This document shows positions 1 through 8,450 of a stretch of DNA of 64,000 nucleotides, in pieces. Under the pieces are notes generated by a model. That model had not been told where the DNA came from. It saw only the letters and a program-made list of their open reading frames with translations, and made no database searches. The stretch comes from G963691835 sp963691835 (GTDB lineage: Bacteria; Pseudomonadota; Alphaproteobacteria; Thalassobaculales; Thalassobaculaceae): NCBI GenBank assembly GCA_963691835.1, contig OY829383.1:4402001-4466000 (forward strand). The letters are read 5' to 3'. The position numbers were made by a program, and so were the translations under genes. Numbering within the stretch: position 1 is the stretch's first letter; every line of letters starts with the position of its first letter.

Positions 1-905
1 CCGTGCCACGGACAGGTGATGCATCCGTCGATAACCCTGCCCTCACCCAGCGGCCCGTTCTGATGCGCACACAGGTTTGAGATGACCGAAATCTTGTTGC
101 CGTGCCGGACGACAGCAACCCGCTCACCGTTTGAGAGCACAGCGGTCCGCGCGCCGTCCGCCGGCAAATCCTGAACCCGGGCCACCGCCTCCCATTCATG
201 GTCGAGAACGGTTGCGGCCTTGGCCTTGTCGTGCCGCCGCTCTTTCAGGGCCGCAGCGATGTGGAGGCCGACGACCAAGACAACACCGCCAATAACCAGC
301 GCCGCGTAGACCGGGTTACGCTCCGACTGAAGAAGTCCGAGGATCACGTGCAGGACCACGGCCGTGTAACAGACGTAGACCCCCATGTGGAGGGCCTTCC
401 AGATTCCAGCACCCAGGAAGGACAACCAGAAATCATGGCTGGTCGCCGCCATCACAAAGAGGATGCCGAGCGCCAGAATTCCAAAATACTCAAAGGGAAA
501 GCCCAGCCAGGATGAGACGTTGGTGTTGCTGACAAGAAGTGCGGTCCACGACTCCACCGGTGTGAAAGCCTGATACCAAGCCTGAACGTTGGCCGCATGC
601 GCCAGGGCCACAAGGAACAGCATCACACCGAAGTGCCGGCGATTGTAGAGAAGCGGCAGAAAGCGCCGGTCAAGCCGCGCGAGAGGCCCGATAATCAGGA
701 TGATGTGGAGCAGGATGTACGCGCAACTCCCGAAGGCGCGGATGCGGAGTTCCGGCGTGCCCACTCTCTGAACACCCATCTCCTTCAACAGCCCCGGCGC
801 CACGTTCATGTAGATCGCGAGATACGACACGATCCCGATGATCAGGATCAGGTCGTAGACGAGCTTGTAATTGCTCCAAAGAACCGGGCGGAACTTCACA
901 CTCAT
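1..905 (-). CDS. Rieske [2Fe-2S] / ferric-reductase-like membrane electron-transfer protein (partial)
   Basis: The gene starts at ATG 905 and runs off the left edge, leaving about 301 N-terminal residues. The first ~225 residues hold several hydrophobic helices with histidines placed like haem ligands (for example in LLHIILIIG, VALAHAAN and ALHMGVYVCYTAVVLHVIL), resembling ferric-reductase/MsrQ-type cytochrome b domains. A soluble domain follows with the Rieske pattern C-A-H then, 17 residues after that His, C-P-W-H at the very edge (about residues 278-300). Inferred role: membrane electron transfer from a 2Fe-2S centre to b haem or the reverse; the substrate is unknown. The ATG overlaps the stop of the upstream 48-residue ORF (ATGA), so translation is probably coupled. 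Confidence 0.85.
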   Translation of the reverse strand, partial: MSVKFRPVLWSNYKLVYDLILIIGIVSYLAIYMNVAPGLLKEMGVQRVGTPELRIRAFGSCAYILLHIILIIGPLARLDRRFLPLLYNRRHFGVMLFLVALAHAANVQAWYQAFTPVESWTALLVSNTNVSSWLGFPFEYFGILALGILFVMAATSHDFWLSFLGAGIWKALHMGVYVCYTAVVLHVILGLLQSERNPVYAALVIGGVVLVVGLHIAAALKERRHDKAKAATVLDHEWEAVARVQDLPADGARTAVLSNGERVAVVRHGNKISVISNLCAHQNGPLGEGRVIDGCITCPWH

Positions 906-1048
906 TTCAAGCTCTCTAAAATGGTCCCATCAAGATCGAAGGGTTTGTCCTGCCTCAGGCTCAGACCAAAGATCAGGGACAGCGACAAGATCACCGCGAT
1001 GAGAATCCAGATGACCATGTGGGCGGACCGGTGAGGCGCCTGCATCAT
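902..1048 (-). CDS. Tiny single-pass membrane protein, 48 aa
   Basis: This small frame begins with tandem ATGs (1048 and 1045) and ends in TGA overlapping the ATG of the Rieske/cytochrome gene. The product has a polar N-terminus, one hydrophobic helix (MVIWILIAVILSLSLIFGL, about residues 11-29) and an acidic cytoplasmic or periplasmic tail. The start also overlaps the stop of the 78-residue ORF upstream, so the three genes form an overlapping operon. I do not recognise the family. The two overlaps and the clean TM segment are the reasons to believe it; it may be a small subunit or assembly factor of the redox protein. Confidence 0.6.
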   Translation of the reverse strand: MMQAPHRSAHMVIWILIAVILSLSLIFGLSLRQDKPFDLDGTILESLK

Positions 1049-1281
1049 TCGCCCCTTCTCTGTTCGAGATGGAACCAGCGCCAGAGCACCAACGGCCAGA
1101 GACCGATGACGCCCGGCAGGACGAGGACACGGAAAAGGTAGACGCCGCGGGCGGACGGCTCCACCCTGTCAACACCTATACCAAGAAAAACAACGGCCAC
1201 GGCCAAACCGGCCCAGCCGTACCACTCGGCGAGAGTGACAATGAGGCCAGCCGCCTCCAACAACCCTTGATCGACAAACAT
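1045..1281 (-). CDS. Small membrane protein, 78 aa, first gene of the redox operon
   Basis: The 78-residue product has two hydrophobic stretches (about residues 10-35, LIVTLAEWYGWAGLAVAVVFLGIGV, and 48-68, YLFRVLVLPGVIGLWPLVLW) and a basic C-terminus, so it is probably a two-helix inner-membrane protein. The stop overlaps the tandem ATG of the next small ORF, and that one overlaps the Rieske/cytochrome gene. The family is not recognised; co-translation with a Rieske and haem-b membrane protein suggests an accessory subunit. Confidence 0.6.
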   Translation of the reverse strand: MFVDQGLLEAAGLIVTLAEWYGWAGLAVAVVFLGIGVDRVEPSARGVYLFRVLVLPGVIGLWPLVLWRWFHLEQRRGE

Positions 1282-1406
1282 AGACCCCCCAGCCTAAGCC
1301 GTTGTCCCTTATACTATATCAGATGACGACGGATACTGTGCTCGTTGCGCAAAGATGTCGTGTCACTTCCGGAAGAGTGGCTCGCCAATTGGAAAGATAG
1401 CGTTCG

Positions 1407-2078
1407 ATGACCAGCCGTTCGACCGCCACGGCGATCTGTTTTGCTGCCATCACCGCCGTGTGTTGGCTCATGTGGTCGAACGACACCGCCTCGGCAAAGG
1501 GCCGCCACGAGATCGTGAAGGGACTTGTTCCGGGCCTGCCTCTGGAAACGGCGTTCGAAATCCGGTCCGACTTGGTGCGCCTTGACCCGCCATGGGATTT
1601 CGGACCGATGCAAGGCATCGGGCTCCTGAAGGGAACCGCGTTCGCAGGCGCCGTCGCTACCGTTTTTCTGCAATCCAGGCCTGGTGAGATGACAATCCGC
1701 CAAGTGCTGATCGATATCCGGGACGACGGCGCCGTTACCCGTGATAAGGGCCGGGTTTTCGCAGAGCTGATAGAGCGGTTCGGGAAACCTGAGAAGATCT
1801 GCCGTATGCCCATGCCTCCTGGATCCGGCAGGGAAGCCGCTGTCGCCGCCGCCATCTGGCGCGCCGGCGGTATCACCACACATTACCGGCGACTTGATCA
1901 CAGGATCCCCGGCCTTCTCTACTTTGCCCCTGACCTGGAGCCGTCCGTGCTGGATCGTGAATTGGACCGGCGGAGGATCAGCCGCCGCTCCTTGCCCCGG
2001 CGGCTTCTGGTACGCCAGCATTTGAGTACGGATCTGGACTTGGTACAGCCCCTGTCCTGCCCCAAATCTGACCGGTGA
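1407..2078 (+). CDS. Hypothetical exported protein, 223 aa
   Basis: ATG 1407 lies about 10 nt after GGAAAG. Residues 1-30 look like a signal peptide (hydrophobic AICFAAITAVCWLMW, then small residues before KGRHE). The middle has alternating hydrophobic and charged segments, such as the stretch around IRDDGAVTRDKGRVFAELIERFGKPEKICR. The last ~40 residues are very arginine-rich and look like read-through in a wrong frame, so a frameshift or an atypical C-terminus is possible. No family is recognised. A long open frame on the opposite strand (1314-2195) is less protein-like. Confidence 0.5.
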   Translation: MTSRSTATAICFAAITAVCWLMWSNDTASAKGRHEIVKGLVPGLPLETAFEIRSDLVRLDPPWDFGPMQGIGLLKGTAFAGAVATVFLQSRPGEMTIRQVLIDIRDDGAVTRDKGRVFAELIERFGKPEKICRMPMPPGSGREAAVAAAIWRAGGITTHYRRLDHRIPGLLYFAPDLEPSVLDRELDRRRISRRSLPRRLLVRQHLSTDLDLVQPLSCPKSDR

Positions 2079-2107
2079 CGTGCGTGCAAACGAGAGAACG
2101 GTCAGCC

Positions 2108-2935
2108 ATGTCGGACCTTGCCGGAAAAGTCGCCATTGTAACGGGCGCCTCCGCGCCCAGGGGCATAGGGCGCGCCACGGCGAACCGCCTCGCACGGGCA
2201 GGAGCCACGGTCGTTGTCACCGACATAGCGGGCAGCTCACCAGACGTCGCCGGAGGAACGGACCGTCGCGCGCTGCTCGATCACCTCGTGGCTGATGTCG
2301 AGGCGCTCGGCGGGACGGCGCTCGCCCTCGTCGTTGACGTGACTAACCAGAACGAGGTCAGAGCGTGCGTCGCGGATACCCTTGGCCGGTTCGGACGGCT
2401 CGACATTCTCGTCAACAACGCCGGTTCAACCGCAGGGACCGGTGACTTCCTCAAGACCACAGCCGCCCAATGGCGAACCAGCTTCGAGGTCAATCTGCTT
2501 GGTACAATGATGTTTTGCCAAGCCGCCATCCCGGTCATGCAGCAAACCGGGGGCGGATCTATCGTCAACGTTGGGTCAACCGGCAGCCTCGGCGCGGAAG
2601 CCGGTTTCGGTGCCTACACCGCGATGAAGCATGGGGTTATTGGTCTGACCAAAACCATTGCGGCGGAGTTTGGACCTGACAGGATCCGCTGCAACGCGGT
2701 CTGCCCAGGGTATACGGACACGGACATGCACGCGGCGGTCAACGCCCGACTGGCATCGGAAACGGATGCGTCGCCTGCCGAGGTGGCAGCCAAGCGGTAT
2801 GGTTCGGTCGCCCTCAGGCGCGCGGCGGACCCGGACGAGGTCGCCGCTGCCATCGTCTACATGGCCGGACCCCAATCATCGTATGTCACCGGGACAGCTT
2901 TACCGGTCGCCGGCGGGCTTTCCTTCGGCCTTTGA
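2108..2935 (+). CDS. Short-chain dehydrogenase/reductase (SDR), 275 aa
   Basis: This is an NAD(P)-dependent oxidoreductase of the classical SDR family. The dinucleotide-binding turn is TGASAPRGIG at about residues 12-21, with two residues more than the usual TGxxxGIG. The NNAG motif, a serine in NVGSTGS and the catalytic Y170-x3-K174 are all present. The C-terminus ends in the usual VTGTALPVAGG substrate-loop and tetramer region. ATG 2108 is preferred over the upstream in-frame start because it directly precedes the Rossmann fold and has GAGAACGG upstream. The substrate cannot be told. It is convergent with folD. Confidence 0.9.
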   Translation: MSDLAGKVAIVTGASAPRGIGRATANRLARAGATVVVTDIAGSSPDVAGGTDRRALLDHLVADVEALGGTALALVVDVTNQNEVRACVADTLGRFGRLDILVNNAGSTAGTGDFLKTTAAQWRTSFEVNLLGTMMFCQAAIPVMQQTGGGSIVNVGSTGSLGAEAGFGAYTAMKHGVIGLTKTIAAEFGPDRIRCNAVCPGYTDTDMHAAVNARLASETDASPAEVAAKRYGSVALRRAADPDEVAAAIVYMAGPQSSYVTGTALPVAGGLSFGL

Positions 2936-2966
2936 GCCAGACCCGCGCCGGTCCGGAGCCCGCCCC

Positions 2967-3860
2967 CTAAAGCGGCGGCTGGTCCCAGCCTCTCCGGCGG
3001 CAGGCGGCCTCAACCGTGTTTCTGAGGAGACACGCGATCGTCATCGGGCCGACGCCGCCGGGTACCGGGGTGATGGCGCCTGCGACCTCGGCGGCCTCTG
3101 CGTAGGCCACATCGCCAACCAGGCGGGTTTTGCCCTCTCCGAGATCCGGTGCCGGCACCCGGTTGATGCCAACATCAATCACCGTCGCTCCAGGTTTGAT
3201 CCAATCGCCCTTGACCATCTCGGGACGGCCGACAGCCGCGACGACGATGTCGGCCTCCCGGCAGGTCGCGGCGAGATCCTTTGTCCGGGAATGGGCGACT
3301 GTCACCGTCGCGTTCGCCGCCAGAAGAAGCTGGGCCATGGGCTTGCCGACAATGTTCGACCGCCCAACCACGACCGCCTTGGCGCCCGATAGATCGCCGA
3401 GCCGGTCTTTCAGAAGGAGACTGCACCCGAGCGGTGTGCACGGGACCAGCCCGGCCCCACCGGTCGACAGGCGGCCAACGTTCACCACATGGAAGCCATC
3501 CACATCCTTGTCCGGATCAATCGCGTCCAGGACCTTCTCCGCCGCGATCTGCGGGGGTAGCGGGAGCTGAACCAGAATGCCGTCCACCTCAGGATTGGCA
3601 TTCAACGCCTCAACCAGGTCCAGCAGGTCTTCTTCACTGGTTTCCACGGGAAGACGATGCTCAAGCGACCGCATCCCAACTTCTTCGGTCTGACGTTGCT
3701 TGTTCCGCACATAGACCTTGCTCGCCGGGTCCTCGCCCACCAGCACGACGGCCAGCCCCGGGACCTTTCCATGGGTATCGGACAGCGTCGTCACGGCGCC
3801 CTTAACCGTTTCCCGCAGCCCTTCCGCAAAGGCCTTACCGTCAATGATGTCCGCTGCCAT
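2967..3860 (-). CDS. folD: Bifunctional methylenetetrahydrofolate dehydrogenase / methenyltetrahydrofolate cyclohydrolase
   Basis: FolD interconverts 5,10-methylene-, 5,10-methenyl- and 10-formyl-tetrahydrofolate in cytosolic one-carbon metabolism. The 297-residue product has the family signatures: a YVRNKQRQTEEVG segment with the Y-x3-K-type catalytic region, the GILVQLPLP motif, DGFH and the NADP-binding GRSNIVGKPMAQLL, and ends with PGGVGPMTIACLL. ATG 3860 is chosen because GGGAGGG lies just upstream; an in-frame start 27 nt earlier would add residues outside the fold. A DmdA/GcvT-like protein elsewhere in the window also uses folate, but the genes are not linked. Confidence 0.97.
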   Translation of the reverse strand: MAADIIDGKAFAEGLRETVKGAVTTLSDTHGKVPGLAVVLVGEDPASKVYVRNKQRQTEEVGMRSLEHRLPVETSEEDLLDLVEALNANPEVDGILVQLPLPPQIAAEKVLDAIDPDKDVDGFHVVNVGRLSTGGAGLVPCTPLGCSLLLKDRLGDLSGAKAVVVGRSNIVGKPMAQLLLAANATVTVAHSRTKDLAATCREADIVVAAVGRPEMVKGDWIKPGATVIDVGINRVPAPDLGEGKTRLVGDVAYAEAAEVAGAITPVPGGVGPMTIACLLRNTVEAACRRRGWDQPPL

Positions 3861-3901
3861 ATGACCCTCCCCCAAGGGTAAGAACACGGCACAAACGACG
3901 T

Positions 3902-4249
3902 CTAGACGCCGGTGCCGCTCCGTATCGTCGTTCCTATCAGATCACTCAGTTCCTCCGGGTCGCCTGTCAGCCGAAGTGTCTTGGTGCGGCTCGTCTGCCC
4001 TCGGACGATCGCGATTCCGCTCTTCGGGGTTTTCCAGGTCTTCGCCAGCAGCTTTATGAGTGCCTTGTTCGCACGCCCATCCTCGGGAACAGCGGTGACG
4101 GATGCTGTCATCCACGCGACCCCGTCTTGGTCCGCCGCGACCCCCAGGATCGCATCTCGTTTCGCATTCGGTGACAGACGCACGCGGAGCAGCAGGCCGC
4201 TGCCATCCGGCAGGCACTCTATCGGACAACGGTCCATCCGCTGCCGCAC
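3902..4249 (-). CDS. yggU: DUF167 / YggU family protein
   Basis: This 115-residue protein has the DUF167 core: RVRLSPNAKRDAI near the N-terminus, VTAVPEDGRANKALIKLLA in the middle and RGQTSRTKTLRL towards the end. The biochemical role of the family is not established. The start is probably GTG 4249, with AAGG a few bases upstream; ATG 4237 is an alternative. It follows yggT by only 6 nt, the usual pairing for these two families, so they are likely co-transcribed. Confidence 0.88.
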   Translation of the reverse strand: MRQRMDRCPIECLPDGSGLLLRVRLSPNAKRDAILGVAADQDGVAWMTASVTAVPEDGRANKALIKLLAKTWKTPKSGIAIVRGQTSRTKTLRLTGDPEELSDLIGTTIRSGTGV

Positions 4250-4255
4250 TAAGCC

Positions 4256-4534
4256 TTAAAGGGCGTACTCGAAGAGCAGATTGCGCACAAAGGTGAGAAT
4301 CAGGACCAGAACGATCGGGGAGATATCGATCCCGCCAAGGTTCGGCATCAGGTTCCGGATTGGCCGCAGAGCCGGTTCCGTGACCCGGTACAGAAAATCC
4401 ATCACCAGATAGATGAAACGGTTCGAGCCGTTGATCACGTTTAACTGAACCAGCCACGATCCGATGATGTAGATCAGAAGCGCCCAGATATAGAGGTTGA
4501 TCACCGTATCGATGAGAAGGACGAGCGACTGCAT
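4256..4534 (-). CDS. yggT: YggT family integral membrane protein
   Basis: The product is 92 residues with two hydrophobic segments (about 3-28 and 65-88) flanking a conserved loop containing YRVTEPALRPIRNLMP and GGIDISPIVL, which is characteristic of YggT/YlmG proteins. Family members are linked to cell division, membrane organisation or osmotic stress, but the mechanism is unknown. ATG 4534 is preferred because the predicted protein then begins directly at the first helix and AAGGTG lies upstream. It forms an operon with yggU. Confidence 0.9.
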   Translation of the reverse strand: MQSLVLLIDTVINLYIWALLIYIIGSWLVQLNVINGSNRFIYLVMDFLYRVTEPALRPIRNLMPNLGGIDISPIVLVLILTFVRNLLFEYAL

Positions 4535-4750
4535 CGGACACCTTGCGTGAGAGATAGCCCGGCTCAAACCGGCGTTGGAAACCTACTCGGCGCCAACCGT
4601 TCCGACAAGGGCCACCAAGTGCGGCGAAGCGGTCCAAGAGAGGTCCGGAGACGCGGGCAAACCCGGCGGGTTGTCTCTTGCAAACAAAAGATCGATGGAT
4701 TAGATCATCGCTCTCGCGCGCCGGCCGCTTCGGCGGGCGTCCGACACGGT

Positions 4751-4826
<76 letters not shown>

Positions 4827-4924
4827 ATCTCGGACACGCATTCGATCACGGCGATGGAGTGCGCCGCGCGTAATTCCTCAGCGAACAGCCTTCGGAATCG
4901 CCGGACGGTTTGTACACGCGAACC

Positions 4925-5482
4925 CTACCGGGGCAGAACCGCTTCAATCGCTGACGCCACCTTCGCGGAATTGGGCTTGGTCATGGACGAGAACCACGCC
5001 ACCGCCTCGCCTTCCGGGCTTACGAGAATTTTATAAAAGTTCCAACGTGGCCGGGACATATAGCCCAGTTCTTCCGCAGACCACTTGTAGAAGGGGTGCG
5101 CGCCGTCACCCTTCACGACCTGCTTCTCGGTCATCGGGAAATCGACGGAGAAATTGACCTCGCAGAACTGCTTGATCTCAGCTTCCGAACCCGGCTCCTG
5201 ACCACCGAAGTCGTTCGACGGCACCCCAAGGACAATCAGCCCTCGATCCCGATACGTTTCCCACAACGCCTGAAGGCCTTCGTATTGGTAGGTGAATCCG
5301 CAGTGAGAGGCGGTATTGACCACAAGAACAGCCTTGCCCCGGTAGTCGGAGAGCGGCAGCGGCTCCCCGTCGATCGATGTGAACGCGAAGTCGTGTGCGG
5401 AATTGGCCGACACCGGCTTGGGCTTAGAGGCGAAGAACATGCAAATCCCGAGGGCCAAGACGGCAAGGAGAAGAGGACGCAT
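4925..5482 (-). CDS. Glutathione peroxidase family protein (exported)
   Basis: This is a thiol peroxidase that reduces hydroperoxides. The 185-residue product has a hydrophobic N-terminal segment (LLLAVLALGICMFFA, ending near PVSANS), so it is probably exported or membrane-anchored. The peroxidase site is visible as NTASHCGFT with C61 in place of selenocysteine, Q95 in FGGQEPGS, and W147-N148 in RWNFYK. C107 in FCEVNF could be a resolving cysteine. ATG 5482 has GGAG just upstream. Longer in-frame starts run into non-homologous sequence. Confidence 0.93.
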   Translation of the reverse strand: MRPLLLAVLALGICMFFASKPKPVSANSAHDFAFTSIDGEPLPLSDYRGKAVLVVNTASHCGFTYQYEGLQALWETYRDRGLIVLGVPSNDFGGQEPGSEAEIKQFCEVNFSVDFPMTEKQVVKGDGAHPFYKWSAEELGYMSRPRWNFYKILVSPEGEAVAWFSSMTKPNSAKVASAIEAVLPR

Positions 5483-5565
5483 CGAACGCTCCGTCGATTG
5501 GTTCGAACTCAATACGCATCGAGGACCACATATGGATGATCCCGGCCGTCTGCCACGTCCCCACA

Positions 5566-6474
5566 CTATCCACGCAGCAGAAGGATCAGAATTCCACCAA
5601 CCACAAGCAGAATGCCAAAGAGTTCCAACGCCGTCGTTTTTTCCCGGAAGATGAACACCGACGCGATGAACGTGAATACCAACTCGATCTGGGCGAGCGC
5701 GCGCACATAGGCGGCGTTCTGAATGGTCATTGCCGTAAACCAACCCGCCGACGCCGCCATACCCGACAAGCCGACCAGTCCGGCAACCCGCCATGCCTTG
5801 ATGACTTCCCAAAGTTGGCCGGGTTCACGAGCCCGCATGAAGATGATCATCAGAACGGTTTGGAAAACGGTGACGCAGGCAAGCGTAAACGCGGCCGGCA
5901 TCAATGGCTCGTCCGCCCCCAGCGACAGCGAGGATGCTCGGTACGACACCGCCGATATACCAAACAACGCGCCTGATGCGATGCCGATCAACGCGGGCTT
6001 GTCGGTCATCGAGGTCAGCAGGTTCCGCCAGGACAGATCTTGCTTGGCCGCCGAGATGACCATCACGCCGACCAGGCTGACCATGATGGCAATGATCGCC
6101 CCGCCCGACAGGGGGTCCCCCAGGATGACGATCCCAAAGACAGCCGTCTGTATTGGCTCGGTCTTGGAGTACGTCGTACCGACCGCAAAATTCCTGAGCG
6201 AGAACAGATGCACCAAGAGCTGGGTCGCGCCGATCTGCGCCAGCCCGCCGATGATGCCGTAGATGATGAAAGGGGTGTTGGGTTCAGGCCAGGGAAAGCC
6301 ACCCCAAAGATGAAGAATCCACACGTAGGCAATGGCAAAGGGAAACGCGTAGCCGAAACGCGCGAATGTCGCCCCCGTGGTGCTGAGCCTGCCCTTGAGA
6401 TGCTTCTGGAGGGCAGAGCGGACATTCTGTAGAAATGCGGCGGCGATCGTTATCGGCACCCACAACTCAAACAT
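5566..6474 (-). CDS. EamA/DMT-superfamily transporter
   Basis: The 302-residue protein has about ten hydrophobic helices arranged as two EamA repeats, the first over roughly residues 1-140 and the second over 155-302. The conserved end-of-repeat pattern appears in both halves (TEPIQTAVFGIVILGDPLSG and IELVFTFIASVFIFREKTTALELFGILLVVGGILIL). It is probably a metabolite exporter or permease in the inner membrane with unknown substrate. GGGGGGCAGG precedes the ATG directly. Confidence 0.92.
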   Translation of the reverse strand: MFELWVPITIAAAFLQNVRSALQKHLKGRLSTTGATFARFGYAFPFAIAYVWILHLWGGFPWPEPNTPFIIYGIIGGLAQIGATQLLVHLFSLRNFAVGTTYSKTEPIQTAVFGIVILGDPLSGGAIIAIMVSLVGVMVISAAKQDLSWRNLLTSMTDKPALIGIASGALFGISAVSYRASSLSLGADEPLMPAAFTLACVTVFQTVLMIIFMRAREPGQLWEVIKAWRVAGLVGLSGMAASAGWFTAMTIQNAAYVRALAQIELVFTFIASVFIFREKTTALELFGILLVVGGILILLLRG

Positions 6475-6498
6475 CCTGCCCCCCGGCTCGCTATGATT

Positions 6499-6511
6499 TC
6501 GGTTTAACCGA
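6499..6511. promoter_or_regulatory. Short inverted repeat in the divergent EamA/kinase intergenic region
   Basis: TCGGTT-T-AACCGA has two 6-bp arms around one base. It sits 25 bp upstream of the EamA gene and about 155 bp upstream of the divergent kinase gene. It could be an operator; no factor can be named. The same 190-bp gap becomes AT-rich toward the kinase (around 6611-6650). Confidence 0.25.
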
Positions 6512-6665
6512 TTAGGCCCCCTAACCCCGCGCCGTCAATGGAGCACTTCGGGCTACTCGAAACGATTTGCCGTCATCAAATTTGCGTATTGTCACTCTCC
6601 AAAAGCAACGATTTCGGATATACTATTATTATTAACAAACGTTAACCAAAGGGCCTTGTTTCGTT

Positions 6666-8411
6666 TTGGACACGTCGGTTACTTATTTATTCTATCCTGT
6701 CGTAATACTGGCAGCCCTGTTTGCGGCGCTTGCCGCATTTCTAGTGTATCGGAACTATAGAATTGGGAGTGGTTTCAGAAAAAAAATCCAAGAACTGCAA
6801 AGCCAACTTTATATTTTCAAACAGTTTGAGCCGAGTTCTTACGACTGGATCTGGATGCAGGACGAGAATCTTCGTTTCACCATGATCTCACCAAACTGCG
6901 AGAAAGCTGCGGGTCTAGACGACGCTCAGTCACAGGTAATCGGTAAGACACGCCGGGAAACCTCGCCCGAAGGCGTCACGGAAGCGCAGTGGGCGGAACA
7001 TGATGCCCTTTTGGCGGCACGGAAACCTCTCCGGGATTTCAAGTTCTGGCGCATCACCGAGTCAGGGGAGATTTGCTACGTCACCGTCTCGGGTGATCCG
7101 ATATTCGACGAAGACGGCGTCTTTCGCGGCTATCACGGCGTTGGCAGCGACCGCACGTCGATCGAAGTTGCATCCCCCAAAAAGGAAGGCGCGAAGCTGA
7201 TGTTCCGGCCGGCAGTCGAAGCGCTGACGGACGGGATCTGTTTCTGGGATCAGGACGACCTGCTTGTGATCTGCAACAGCGTCTTCCGGCAACAGTCAGG
7301 GCGCGCAGCGGACGTGCTCCGTCCGGGTGTGCGGTTTGAGACATTCCTGCGGGCGCTCTACGACCGGGGGGAGCTTCCGGATGTCACCGAGGACCGGGAA
7401 ACATTCGTCAAGAACCGCTTGGCCGAACGCGGATCCTCCCGGCGTGAGTATCGCTACCATATGCGTGATGGATGGTATGTCGTTGAGGACAACAGGACCG
7501 CGGATGGCGGCCGCTTTCTGATCTCAAAGGACATATCCGCCATAAAGACTTTGGAAGGGGAAGTGTCGGCAGCGACCGAGAAGGCGCGGGTTGCGATTGA
7601 GCAGGCTCAGATCGCAAATCGGACCAAGCTGGAGTTTCTCGCGACCATGAGCCATGAGTTGCGGACCCCTCTCAACGCCATCCTCGGCTTCTCAGAGGTC
7701 ATTCGGGACGGGTCCGGCAAGAACTCCCAAGCCCGGTCCAAGGAGTACGCGCAGCTCATTCACGACAGCGGCTCGCACCTGCTGCTCTTGATCAATGACA
7801 TCCTGGACGTCTCACGCATTGAGTCTGGAAACATGGACCTTCAGGAAGTTTACATCGGTCCCGATCAAGTGATCGGAAGCTGTGTCCGCATGATGTCCCA
7901 TCGCGCGGAACGCGGCGGTGTCCGCCTGAAAAGCGACCTGAGGCTCAATGATGTGGTTCTTCGCGCGGATGCGCGGGCGATAAAACAGGTCGTCTTGAAC
8001 CTTGTCTCCAATGCCGTGAAGTTCACGGAGTCCAGCGGCTCCGTCCTGGTGACCAGCGACAGGGTCGACGGCGGATTTGAGATTGCCGTAATCGATACGG
8101 GGATCGGGATTCCCGCAGAACACATCCCGGACATATTCGCCCCGTTCAAGCAGTTGGAAGACATCAACGTCCGCCGCTTCGAGGGTACGGGTCTCGGGCT
8201 CTACATCAGCAAGCGCTTGGTTGAGTTGCACCAGGGCCGCATATCGATCGAGAGCGAGGAAGGCGTGGGAACAACCACGCGGGTCTTCCTCCCGAACGAG
8301 CGAAGCGTGATCCTGGATGACAGCGACAAGCCAATTGAGACGCCTGTTTCGGCGGCAGCCAGGGGACGCGCGACCGCGTCTGCAACGATTGAGGCGGTCG
8401 GAGACGACTGA
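6666..8411 (+). CDS. PAS-domain sensor histidine kinase (orphan)
   Basis: This is a 581-residue sensor kinase with one N-terminal transmembrane helix (about residues 5-29). A PAS domain (about 55-170, starting SSYDWIWMQDENLRF) and a second PAS-like segment (about 180-295) follow. The HisKA domain has the phosphoacceptor H330 in TMSHELRTPLNAILGFSEVI. The HATPase domain has the N box NLVSNAVKF and the G boxes DTGIGI and GTGLGLYISKRL. The only workable start is TTG 6666, with AAAGGG about 11 nt upstream. No response regulator is adjacent, so its partner lies elsewhere; the architecture resembles PleC/DivJ-type kinases, but that is inference. Confidence 0.92.
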   Translation: MDTSVTYLFYPVVILAALFAALAAFLVYRNYRIGSGFRKKIQELQSQLYIFKQFEPSSYDWIWMQDENLRFTMISPNCEKAAGLDDAQSQVIGKTRRETSPEGVTEAQWAEHDALLAARKPLRDFKFWRITESGEICYVTVSGDPIFDEDGVFRGYHGVGSDRTSIEVASPKKEGAKLMFRPAVEALTDGICFWDQDDLLVICNSVFRQQSGRAADVLRPGVRFETFLRALYDRGELPDVTEDRETFVKNRLAERGSSRREYRYHMRDGWYVVEDNRTADGGRFLISKDISAIKTLEGEVSAATEKARVAIEQAQIANRTKLEFLATMSHELRTPLNAILGFSEVIRDGSGKNSQARSKEYAQLIHDSGSHLLLLINDILDVSRIESGNMDLQEVYIGPDQVIGSCVRMMSHRAERGGVRLKSDLRLNDVVLRADARAIKQVVLNLVSNAVKFTESSGSVLVTSDRVDGGFEIAVIDTGIGIPAEHIPDIFAPFKQLEDINVRRFEGTGLGLYISKRLVELHQGRISIESEEGVGTTTRVFLPNERSVILDDSDKPIETPVSAAARGRATASATIEAVGDD

Positions 8412-8450
8412 CGCGTTGGCCCGGAACGGCTGCTAAACGGCAGTGAGCCG

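Noticed and set aside
6589..6624. Possible sigma-70 promoter (TTGTCA ... TATACT) before the histidine kinase
   Set aside because: The spacing is 24 bp, too long for a standard promoter.
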